Positions 1 through 6,501 are shown, counted from the first letter of the stretch. The stretch: 7,444 nucleotides of DNA from CAZTVN01 sp964617145 (GCA_964617145.1 CAZTVN010000060.1:1-7444); one strand, 5' to 3'. Numbers and translations: made by a program. Notes: generated from the letters alone by a model not told the origin.

Positions 1-2688
1 GCCACCATCGGCCGGTGGTGGAAGACGATGGGCGCCCGGAGCGAGGCCGGGAGGTATATACAGAATGATCATTATGAGAGCTAAACTTAAGGCATATATT
101 GCACGTTTTTGAAGTGTTTTTCCTATGGTTGGACCTATGGTAGTAAATCGAGGTTCTTCAAATGTTCCGAATTTTTCTTGCAAAGATTTAATGATCGAGT
201 CGTGAATTTCATTATCAATGTGTTTTGTCCGTACAAGAAAGGTTTTTTGATCGGTTGGCACAATCACCGAAGAGGTTGCTATATCTAAAGAAGATGTTTT
301 TATAGCGTCTCTGAGAGCCTGCGCTTCGATATTTTGGTTTTCAAATTTGAATTCCATTAATGTCCCACCTGTGAAATCGAGCCCGAGTTTTAACCCAAAT
401 GCGATCATTGAAATTATGCTTATTCCTATCATTGCGCCAGAGAATGAGAACCATGTTTTCGATCTTTTCATAAAATCGAAGTGTGTAATTTTTTTCTCTT
501 TTTTGAATCCAAAAAGCCATAAATTTTTTGCTAAAGATGAGGTTAGAACTACTTTGAGGAATGTTTTTGTTATCGTTATGGCTGTGAACATCGAGACAAG
601 GATACCCATAGCAAGGTTTAAAGCGAACCCTTGGATGATCGAACTTCCGAAGTAAAAGAGGATGCCGCAGGTAATGAGGGATGAAAAATTTGAATCTCGT
701 ATTGAGCTCCATGCTCGATTAAATCCAATGTCGATCGCAGAATTTAATGGTCTCTCTTCTTTTAATTCTTCTTTTAATCTCTCGAAAATAAGTACATTCG
801 CATCGACCGCCATACCGATAGAGAGTATCACTCCGGCTATGCCCGCAAGGGTCAAAACTATCGGGGTTGAAAGCAAAAATGTTACAAAAAATAGAATGAA
901 ACAATCGAGAATAAAGGCTATACTTTTTTCCCAGCCCGATTCATCGCTTTTCAAGATTTTCATTAATATGACAATAAAAATGACCGCAGCGATAAGGACT
1001 GAAATGTAGAGTGGTAATGCTACTTTAATGAGAAAGAGTAAAATAGCTGAGTAAATAATGAGGGCGAGTGATGCAAGAAGGCCGGGTAATCGATAGACAG
1101 CAATCATAAAAATACACAATATGATGAATCCGATAAGACCAGCTTTGAGACTTTGACTTAAGGCTTCCTGTCCAAGACTTGCCCCGATGGTATATTGGCC
1201 ACTTAAAGTAATGGGAGCAGGAATGGCGCCGGTATTTAAGTCTCTTGCGAGTTTAGTCGCTTCATCTAGAGTAAAAGTTCCGCTGATTTGTGCCGAGCCT
1301 CCAGAAATTTTTTCGTTTACCGTTGGCGCTGAAATGAGTTCGCCTCCCACGAATATGGCTACTCGTTTTCCAGTATTTCTTTCGGTTATTTGTTCAAAAA
1401 GTTTTGCTCCTTCATCATTGAATTTAATCGTGACATAGGGGTTATAAAGATTATCGAATTGTACATCAGCTCTTTGAAAGTGTTCACCGGTAAGTCCCGT
1501 GTCTTTCCACGGATCCGGGGTGCTTGAATAAAAAATACGTGAAAGTTTTACCTTTGGTTCAATTTTTGTTTCAGAGATTGCTTCTTTAATATCATTTACT
1601 TGAATGATGTGGTAACCAAATGAAGATTTTACGAGATCAGAAATAGCACCTTTTTCCAGACTGAATGCTTTATCTGAAAATTCTTTCACCATGGCAGCTT
1701 GTTTGAAAAATCCCAAATCACCTCCTTTTTCTTTTGATCCTGAATCATCAGAATATTCCTTTGCCAATGCAGCAAAATCTCCTTCTTCTTGCACTTTTTT
1801 CAACACTTCTTCCGCTCTTGTTTTTGCTTCCTCTTCGGTACGCGTGATAGTTTCATCTGCACGTTCAGCTCCTTGATAGGCTATAAGAATGTGACTCGCT
1901 TTTACTTCTTTTTCGTGTTCAATTTTTCGTTCTTCTTCGATTTTGTCGATCAATTTATAGATAGCATATCCTTGTTGTAAAGCTAATTGTCCTGTTTCAT
2001 TTACGGTATATTCGTTGTCTTCTTTTTTTATTTCGATCAATTCTGGAATAATTTCTCCCAGATTCCTTCCTTCTTCAAAAGCTTTTTGCGCGATCTCTCC
2101 CTGAAGTTGATCTTGAAATTTGTATTCCTCGGGTTCAGTGAATTGTACTTTTCCTAGATTTGCTTGTTCTTCTTCTTTCCCTATTGTCGAAAAATCTGCA
2201 TTTTCTTGGCTTAGTAATTTTCCCAGTGCTGCGCTACCTAAAGCCAATATTTTTTCTTTTTCCTGCGGATCGGGTTCAGCTTTTTCTTCTTTAAATTCGA
2301 GTTGTATTATTTTCCCAACGGTTTCTTTTGCTTTTTCGATGTCTTTAATGCCCGCAAGTTCGACAATGATATGGCTTTCATCACCAATCTTCGAGCTGTA
2401 AATATTTGGTTCTGAAACTCCCAAACTGTTTACTCTTTTGTTGATAACTTCTTTTACGCCTTCTTCGATTGTATCTCTGTCTTTTTCTGGAACTTTACGC
2501 AGATCAATTTTGTAATCCAGTTGTGTTCCTCCCTGAAGATCAAGGCCGAGATGAACCTTGTATTTGCTTATCGTTTCAGAAGTTTGAGGGAAAATGGTTT
2601 TTTGAATATTGTCTGAAAGATCAAAAAAACCGAGCAAAATGGCCGATACAATGATGATAATGATTTTAGGAGAGAAGTATTTTCCCAT
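1..2688 (-). CDS. secDF: SecDF fusion protein-export motor with embedded parvulin PPIase domain (3' end beyond window)
   Basis: Fused SecD-SecF, the membrane motor that uses proton flow to pull preproteins out of the SecYEG channel. The frame is open from ATG at 2688 to the window edge (896 codons). Order by residue: TM1 about 8-24; GLDLQGG at 48-54, the SecD signature; first half of the P1 base to about 135; a roughly 260-residue insert holding a parvulin domain at 262-368; second half of the P1 base about 397-495 with GGELISAPT and TGAIPAPI; TM2 and TM3 513-555; two extra hydrophobic segments 557-612; GMAVDANVLIFER at 625-637, including the conserved proton-path Asp629; further TMs to about 715; SecF part from about 737 with LGLDFTGGT at 768-776 and TIGPTIG at 850-856. 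The start follows the cupin stop by 32 nt with a weak GAG ribosome site. The last 18 codons look foreign (see findings). Family identity is very secure from these motifs; the fused form and the insert are read directly. Confidence 0.96.
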   Translation of the reverse strand, partial: MGKYFSPKIIIIIVSAILLGFFDLSDNIQKTIFPQTSETISKYKVHLGLDLQGGTQLDYKIDLRKVPEKDRDTIEEGVKEVINKRVNSLGVSEPNIYSSKIGDESHIIVELAGIKDIEKAKETVGKIIQLEFKEEKAEPDPQEKEKILALGSAALGKLLSQENADFSTIGKEEEQANLGKVQFTEPEEYKFQDQLQGEIAQKAFEEGRNLGEIIPELIEIKKEDNEYTVNETGQLALQQGYAIYKLIDKIEEERKIEHEKEVKASHILIAYQGAERADETITRTEEEAKTRAEEVLKKVQEEGDFAALAKEYSDDSGSKEKGGDLGFFKQAAMVKEFSDKAFSLEKGAISDLVKSSFGYHIIQVNDIKEAISETKIEPKVKLSRIFYSSTPDPWKDTGLTGEHFQRADVQFDNLYNPYVTIKFNDEGAKLFEQITERNTGKRVAIFVGGELISAPTVNEKISGGSAQISGTFTLDEATKLARDLNTGAIPAPITLSGQYTIGASLGQEALSQSLKAGLIGFIILCIFMIAVYRLPGLLASLALIIYSAILLFLIKVALPLYISVLIAAVIFIVILMKILKSDESGWEKSIAFILDCFILFFVTFLLSTPIVLTLAGIAGVILSIGMAVDANVLIFERLKEELKEERPLNSAIDIGFNRAWSSIRDSNFSSLITCGILFYFGSSIIQGFALNLAMGILVSMFTAITITKTFLKVVLTSSLAKNLWLFGFKKEKKITHFDFMKRSKTWFSFSGAMIGISIISMIAFGLKLGLDFTGGTLMEFKFENQNIEAQALRDAIKTSSLDIATSSVIVPTDQKTFLVRTKHIDNEIHDSIIKSLQEKFGTFEEPRFTTIGPTIGKTLQKRAIYALSLALIMIILYIPPGLAPGAHRLPPPADGG
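2..21. repeat. Near-perfect GC-rich 20-bp palindrome at window edge
   Basis: Two 10-base arms, 2-11 and 12-21, abut with no loop. They are reverse complements except for one T/C difference. The palindrome sits in a roughly 54-base stretch that is about three quarters G+C, in sharp contrast to the AT-rich remainder of the window. It lies within the open SecDF frame, but the residues encoded there (rich in Pro, Gly and Ala) do not fit the SecF helix expected at this point. It may be an artefact of a contig end. Confidence 0.6.
853..1020 (-). other. Extra two-helix membrane insertion between SecD TM3 and TM4
   Basis: Residues 557-612 hold two hydrophobic segments, about 558-577 (LYISVLIAAVIFIVILM...) and 589-611 (IAFILDCFILFFVTFLL...), joined by a short polar loop KSDESGWEKS. 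In ordinary SecD proteins TM3 runs almost directly into the LTLPGIAG...GMAVDAN helix. Here the equivalent LTLAGIAG starts only at 613. Two added helices keep the topology of the rest of the protein unchanged and would give about 14 rather than 12 helices in the full SecDF. Confidence 0.7.
1585..1905 (-). other. Parvulin (PpiC/rotamase) domain inside SecD
   Basis: Residues 262-368 of the SecDF protein form a complete parvulin-type peptidyl-prolyl cis-trans isomerase domain. Visible hallmarks in order: ASHILI at 264-269 with the active-site His266; a helix ending in DFAALAKEYSDD at 304-315, where Asp315 sits at the usual Cys/Asp catalytic position; GGDLGFF at 322-328; MVKEF at 333-337, supplying the Met and Phe of the proline pocket; FGYHIIQV at 357-364 with the second catalytic His360. 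By comparison with human Par14/E. coli Par10 and SurA/PrsA-type domains, every expected active-site residue is present, so the domain is predicted to be active. It lies on the trans side of the membrane, between TM1 and TM2, where the SecD P1 head normally is. Confidence 0.95.
1927..2085 (-). other. Possible degenerate C-terminal half of a second parvulin-like unit in SecD
   Basis: Residues 202-254 of the SecDF protein read KAFEEGRNLGEIIPELIEI, then after about 15 residues QQGYAIYKLIDKIEE. This resembles the second half of a parvulin domain (an AF..L..GEISD strand-turn followed by GYHIIKL.D), but the catalytic His is replaced (GYAIYKL) and no HIL or GGDLG motif precedes it. It may be a decayed tandem copy or a capping subdomain for the intact parvulin that follows. 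Similarity is judged by eye only. Confidence 0.45.
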
Positions 2689-2720
2689 AAGTTTCTCAAT
2701 TAAAGAAGTTTAAATATTTT

Positions 2721-3131
2721 TTATGATTTTGAGAGTTTTTTGTCTAATTTCTCATTATTCCCTTTTCCTGATCTTCCATAGTCATCCATGATTTTCACCA
2801 CATCATCAAGCTCAGGAGATGAAACTTCAAAGATCACGCAGTGAGTCAGAGCTTCGGCCCGGTGTATAGTCCTTGGTATAATATCGATCTTTTGTCCAGA
2901 ATGCAAAATTTCTTCTTTTAGTTTTTTTAATGTTTTTCCATGCGTAAATTTTACCTTTCCTTCAAGAATATATTGGGTTTCTTGTTTTTTTTCGTGATAT
3001 TGCAGAGAATAGCGATGCCCTTTTTTAATTTTTAGAATTTTTCCAGCATAAAAAGGCGTATGTGCAAACCAGATTTCTTCGCCCCATGGTTTTGGTTTTT
3101 TTTCAATTTTTTGCAGAAAGATTTTTTTCAC
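2721..3131 (-). CDS. Stand-alone cupin, mannose-6-phosphate isomerase type II family
   Basis: A 136-residue single-domain cupin. It matches the C-terminal phosphomannose isomerase domain of bifunctional ManC-type enzymes, which interconvert fructose-6-phosphate and mannose-6-phosphate in the cytoplasm. Visible: KPWGEE at 14-19, the usual entry motif; cupin motif 1 around GHRYSLQYHEKKQE at 38-51 (Gln44, His46 and Glu51 as likely metal ligands) closing at Gly58; cupin motif 2 IIPRTIHRAEA at 84-94 with His90; then FEVSSPELDDVVKIMDDYGR at 101-120, the ending typical of this family. The start is GTG, 12 nt after the subtilase stop and in the same frame, because no other start codon precedes KPWGEE. 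A GGGGAA sequence lies almost against the GTG. Its natural partner, the guanylyltransferase, is two genes upstream. A related sugar-nucleotide cupin activity cannot be excluded. Confidence 0.85.
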   Translation of the reverse strand: MKKIFLQKIEKKPKPWGEEIWFAHTPFYAGKILKIKKGHRYSLQYHEKKQETQYILEGKVKFTHGKTLKKLKEEILHSGQKIDIIPRTIHRAEALTHCVIFEVSSPELDDVVKIMDDYGRSGKGNNEKLDKKLSKS

Positions 3132-3143
3132 TTCCCCAAGATC

Positions 3144-4766
3144 TTAGAAGATTTTTGCTCCTTCGTCTAGGAAAATTTTCCCTCCCTGTTCTATCAGGAG
3201 AAAGAAATTTTCAAGATCTATATCGACGCTCACATTTTTTTCTATAAAAAGAGCTGCTTCTGGTTTTATCGTTAGATTTCCCGGGATAACGGTATCGCTT
3301 TTGATGCTGCAAGGTGTTTGAATTTGCCAATCTGATGAAAGTTGTGGGCATTCCAAAAGAGTGCCTTTTTCAAGATCGATTCTTGGAAAGGTGAGACCGT
3401 TTCTTTCATCCAGTATTGATTTGCCCGTCATTTTTAAAATTTTTACATAATCATTGATCGTTCCATAGGGTAGCGCTTCTTTTAAGAGAGCAATAGCTCC
3501 TGCTACATGTGGAGCGGACAGAGATGTTCCACTTGCATTTATATAGGTTTCTCCTGGTGCGGAAGTGTAGATATTTGTCCCGGGAGCAAGCAGATCGAGA
3601 AAATAAGCGCTATTTGATAATGTGTTAATTTTGTCCAGATCGTCGGTATATCCTACGCTTATAGCATCGGTAATACATGCCGGCGCTTGAGTGGCATTGG
3701 TATATCCATTATTTCCCGATGCTATCACTGTTGCGATATTGCTTTCTTTGAGAACTCCAATCATATCAGCGCGGCTATCTGTGTCACATGGATCGGTATA
3801 ACTTCCACCACCAAAACTCATATTAATAGAGGCTATTTGAAAGTCGTTTTTTAGTTCATAAAGGCGCTCCAGTGCACTTATCTGATCCGATGAAAGTGAG
3901 ACCGGGCAACTTGTTGAACTCTTTGAACATTCACATGCGGGCTTTCCTTCCTGTCCACACTGCGGATCATTCGCATTTCTTTTTTCTCTATAAACTTGTA
4001 CCGATATCAAAGACGCATCTAAAGCCACTCCTGACATCGTAGTTCCTTTCCCCGCAGCTACCCCTGCTACCAATGTCCCGTGTCGGCATTCATTACTGTT
4101 TATTGTGCATGGAAGGGCTGTTTCAGGACCTTCTTCGTACGATCCGCCACCAGGACATAATGAATATCTATTGTTTTGTGTATCGGAAGTTGAAAAACAT
4201 ATTTCATGAAGCACTTTACCACTTAAAAATGAATGGTATTTATCTATTCCTGTATCTAAGACTCCTACTACTAGACCTTCCCCAGTGTATCCTAACTCCC
4301 AAGCATCGTCTGCGCCAATAAGCGGAATGCTTTCCAAAAGCGTTGGATTTGATTCTTTATCTTCCTCAATATTTGATACCCAAGGTGATTTTGTTAAAGC
4401 TACAAGCCCTTGTTCATTTACCTCTAGGACCATATAGGGTGTATAGGTAAAACTTTTTATATGTTTTATTTGATCGGTTTTTGCGAAATTTAAGATACTT
4501 TTTTGTCTCTTTTTTATTTCTTTAAGATATTCTTCATTGAGTGGTTTCGGCCGAATGAGGTCTTTTTTTAAACCAAGGATGATTCGTATTCTTTGATTGT
4601 TTTTTACTTGAGAAAGAAGATCTTGATATGTTTTGGATTCTGTTATCCCGTAAGCACGTACTAAAGGAAGGTTTTCACCGAAAGATTGTGAAAATATTCC
4701 GAGAATAGAGAAAATTATTATGGAGAATACGAAATATTTACCGTATTTTTTATAAAAAGGTTTCAT
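3144..4766 (-). CDS. Secreted subtilisin-like serine protease (S8) with I9-type propeptide and cysteine-rich inserts
   Basis: A 540-residue exported protease. Residues 1-30 form a signal peptide or membrane anchor (KKYGKYF followed by a hydrophobic run). Residues about 59-137 fit an inhibitor-I9 propeptide, with YTPYMVLEV and WVSNIEED. The S8 catalytic domain follows: Asp171 in DTGI, His229 in RHGT, oxyanion Asn352 in ASGNNG, and Ser415 in GTSLSAPHVAG. All are intact, so activity is expected. Two loops are enlarged and rich in cysteine, around 186-227 and 266-290; the protein has 12 cysteines in all (190, 204, 220, 227, 270, 278, 280, 287, 327, 364, 473, 486), which suggests disulfides outside the cell. 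After about 470 comes a short tail (IPGNLTIKPEAALFIEKN, then LLIEQGGKIFLDEGAKIF) that looks like the rungs of a beta-helix and ends abruptly. The gene starts 12 nt after the preceding stop, with no clear Shine-Dalgarno. Substrate unknown. Confidence 0.95.
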   Translation of the reverse strand: MKPFYKKYGKYFVFSIIIFSILGIFSQSFGENLPLVRAYGITESKTYQDLLSQVKNNQRIRIILGLKKDLIRPKPLNEEYLKEIKKRQKSILNFAKTDQIKHIKSFTYTPYMVLEVNEQGLVALTKSPWVSNIEEDKESNPTLLESIPLIGADDAWELGYTGEGLVVGVLDTGIDKYHSFLSGKVLHEICFSTSDTQNNRYSLCPGGGSYEEGPETALPCTINSNECRHGTLVAGVAAGKGTTMSGVALDASLISVQVYREKRNANDPQCGQEGKPACECSKSSTSCPVSLSSDQISALERLYELKNDFQIASINMSFGGGSYTDPCDTDSRADMIGVLKESNIATVIASGNNGYTNATQAPACITDAISVGYTDDLDKINTLSNSAYFLDLLAPGTNIYTSAPGETYINASGTSLSAPHVAGAIALLKEALPYGTINDYVKILKMTGKSILDERNGLTFPRIDLEKGTLLECPQLSSDWQIQTPCSIKSDTVIPGNLTIKPEAALFIEKNVSVDIDLENFFLLIEQGGKIFLDEGAKIF

Positions 4767-4778
4767 GAGTTGCTTTGG

Positions 4779-5360
4779 TTAACAATTTCCAATGCAAAGA
4801 GGTCCTAAAGTTTTGATACTTTGTGTTTGTGTTCCGGAAAAAATAAGATCGCCTTTGAGATCGATTCCACCTGCTTCCAGTGTTTGACTTATGGCTGCAT
4901 CTCCATTTACTTCTAATGTTTTTTGTGGAGACAGTGTTCCTATCCCAACTCTTTCATTTACGGAGTCCGCAAATATGAGGTTGTCACTGACTTGAAAAGT
5001 TCCATCATGTTTGAGCATTTTTGTTCCCGTGTGGACTCCTTGAGAAAATTCATTATTTGGATTTATAAAGAGCCAGTCTGAACTTGATTGCAATGCGACT
5101 TGTCCTTCGATACTGATATCTCCGTATACATCAAGCTTCCCACGAGGAGTGCTTGTTCCTATGCCGACAGAGAGAGATTCATCTCGAGGGTAAATAGCTG
5201 CGGAAGATTCTTGCCAGATGCCGAAATTTAATACGGGTTTTTGTATAATATCGGTCGCTTGAGATTGTTCTGCAGCGAGAAAAAGAAGTATTGCAAGAAC
5301 CGCTGTCATTAGGGTGAAAAACATGAAATAATTCCTCGATTTATAGAGTAATGTTTTCAT
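4779..5360 (-). CDS. Exported protein with two VGIGT repeats, likely surface-exposed
   Basis: A 193-residue protein of unknown function. An N-terminal basic stretch and a strong hydrophobic segment (about 12-30, ending LAAEQSQA) indicate a signal peptide or uncleaved anchor. Two related repeats follow: VGIGTSTPRGKLDVYGD at 65-81 and VGIGTLSPQKTLEVNGD at 138-154, each leading into short beta-rich stretches. Such VGIGT..P...L.V.GD units occur in tail-fibre-like and cell-surface proteins, where they form repetitive beta structure. The C-terminus is LCIGNC, with the only two cysteines, which could be a disulfide or an attachment point. It immediately precedes the subtilase (12 nt gap), so the two are probably made together; being a substrate or partner of the protease is inference. 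The start at 5360 is the only ATG before the signal sequence and has no evident Shine-Dalgarno. Confidence 0.8.
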   Translation of the reverse strand: MKTLLYKSRNYFMFFTLMTAVLAILLFLAAEQSQATDIIQKPVLNFGIWQESSAAIYPRDESLSVGIGTSTPRGKLDVYGDISIEGQVALQSSSDWLFINPNNEFSQGVHTGTKMLKHDGTFQVSDNLIFADSVNERVGIGTLSPQKTLEVNGDAAISQTLEAGGIDLKGDLIFSGTQTQSIKTLGPLCIGNC

Positions 5361-5380
5361 ACATTTATGGTTGAAGAAAT

Positions 5381-5427
5381 AAAATCTTTTTTATTATAAA
5401 TAAAATTTTTTCTGTTTGGAAGATTTT
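5381..5427 (-). repeat. Nested AT-only inverted repeats in the 67-nt spacer
   Basis: On the minus strand an outer pair, AAAATCTT (5427-5420) and AAGATTTT (5388-5381), encloses an inner 7-bp hairpin, TTTTATT/AATAAAA (5405-5389) with a 3-nt loop. A short T-rich run follows. The pairs are almost all A-T, so a transcript hairpin would be weak. It could act as a leaky terminator after the guanylyltransferase gene, or be incidental to the AT-rich spacer. Confidence 0.3.
5393..5421 (-). promoter_or_regulatory. Candidate sigma-70 promoter ahead of the exported-protein gene
   Basis: In the 67-nt spacer a perfect TATAAT lies at 5398-5393 on the minus strand, with a weak TTCCAA at the -35 position (5421-5416) 17 nt upstream. 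It would drive the exported-protein, protease, cupin and SecDF genes. In DNA this AT-rich a chance match is likely, and the -35 fits only three of six bases. Confidence 0.25.
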
Positions 5428-6501
5428 TTACATGAGATTTTGATATTTTTTCCCTATTTTTTCAAGTAATTTTTTTAGGTCACCCCCTTTTTCTTTTGGA
5501 TATATGAGCAATGAATCACTCGTGTTTACTATGATAAAGTCTTTTAAGCCGAGTGTCGCTATAAGTTTATCTTCAAAGTTATAGATGACGCTGCTTTGGG
5601 TATCGAGTGAAAGGCTCTTTCCTTTACAGAGATTGTCTTTTTTTCCTTTGACTAATTCATTAAATAGCGCTTCGAAATTGCCGATATCACTCCAGCCCAA
5701 GTCGGATGGAATAATTCGTACTTTATTCCTGTCAATTTTTTCCATGATTCCGTAATCGATAGAGATTTTTTCAAGTTGCGGATAGTATTTCGCGATATCT
5801 GTTTCTTCTTTTTCTGTGCCAATGGATTTTTGAATTTTTATGAGTTTTTCATATGTTTTTGGTAAATGTTTTTGATATTCTTTGAGAATATCTTGAATAC
5901 GCCAGACAAAATATCCTGTATTCCAGAGATATTTGTAAGAAGTGAGGAATTTTTCAGCTATTTTTTTCTCTGGTTTTTCAATAAATTTTTCTAAGGAATA
6001 TATTTCATGTCCTTTTATTTCTTTCAGAAGTTTTCCAATTTTTACATAGCCAAGATGAGGGTTTGGATAATTCGCTTTTACTTCAATTATGTTTATAGTG
6101 TGTTCTTTTTTGGCTAGATATTCAGCAATTTTTAATTTTTCTCTAAATTCGTTCGTATTTTTTACTAAATGATCGGCATAAATTATGCTCATAACTTCAT
6201 TTTTGTGTTTTTTCCCGATGTAAACGGCAGCAAGTCCAATACAGCTTGCCGTATCTCTTAAATCGGGTTCAATGATGAGATTTTTTTCCGGTATATCTTT
6301 CGCTTGTTTTTTTACCTCGAAATAATGCTCTTTATTGAGAGCTATATAAATGTCTTTAGGATTGAGAAAATCGAGACGATCGATGGCTTCCTGAAACAGT
6401 GAGCGCGAGGAAACAATAGGTTGAAATTGTTTTGGTTTTTCTTTTTTTGAAAGTGGCCACAGGCGCGTGCCTGACCCTCCAGCTAAAATAACTGCTTTCA
6501 T
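5428..6501 (-). CDS. manC: Mannose-1-phosphate guanylyltransferase (GDP-mannose pyrophosphorylase)
   Basis: A 357-residue cytoplasmic nucleotidyltransferase that makes GDP-mannose from mannose-1-phosphate and GTP, the activated sugar for glycans and glycoproteins. Motifs: GGSGTRLWPLS at 8-18 and KPKQF at 22-26 (nucleotide-binding signature), IIEPDLRDTA at 76-85, ADH at 109-111, GYVKIG at 151-156, FIEKP at 173-177, WNTGYF at 193-198, IDYGIMEK at 248-255 and SDLGWSDIGNF at 266-276. The C-terminal part (about 295-357) has the short beta-helix rungs usual in this family. The length matches stand-alone guanylyltransferases; the phosphomannose isomerase domain found fused in many ManC proteins is absent here and appears as a separate gene two genes downstream. 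The start overlaps the phosphoglycerate mutase stop as ATGA. A GGAG lies about 22 nt upstream, too far to act normally, so translation is probably coupled to the gene before it. Confidence 0.95.
   Translation of the reverse strand: MKAVILAGGSGTRLWPLSKKEKPKQFQPIVSSRSLFQEAIDRLDFLNPKDIYIALNKEHYFEVKKQAKDIPEKNLIIEPDLRDTASCIGLAAVYIGKKHKNEVMSIIYADHLVKNTNEFREKLKIAEYLAKKEHTINIIEVKANYPNPHLGYVKIGKLLKEIKGHEIYSLEKFIEKPEKKIAEKFLTSYKYLWNTGYFVWRIQDILKEYQKHLPKTYEKLIKIQKSIGTEKEETDIAKYYPQLEKISIDYGIMEKIDRNKVRIIPSDLGWSDIGNFEALFNELVKGKKDNLCKGKSLSLDTQSSVIYNFEDKLIATLGLKDFIIVNTSDSLLIYPKEKGGDLKKLLEKIGKKYQNLM

Noticed and set aside
341..1009. Short open frames on both strands (about 60-120 codons) at 341-1009
   Set aside because: They have no recognisable motifs and lie over the SecDF frame, which shows strong family motifs throughout; they are shadows.
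1187..2654. Plus-strand open frames between 1187 and 2654
   Set aside because: All are antisense to the SecD and parvulin coding sequence, with low-complexity Phe/Ser/Leu composition typical of antisense of Lys/Glu-rich genes.
3062..4321. Plus-strand open frames at 3062-3247 and 4073-4321
   Set aside because: Antisense to the cupin/subtilase junction and to the subtilase catalytic domain; no motifs.
4779..5360. Prophage tail-fibre gene
   Set aside because: The VGIGT repeats resemble fibre proteins, but there is a signal sequence and no phage gene nearby; the neighbours are metabolic, protease and Sec genes.
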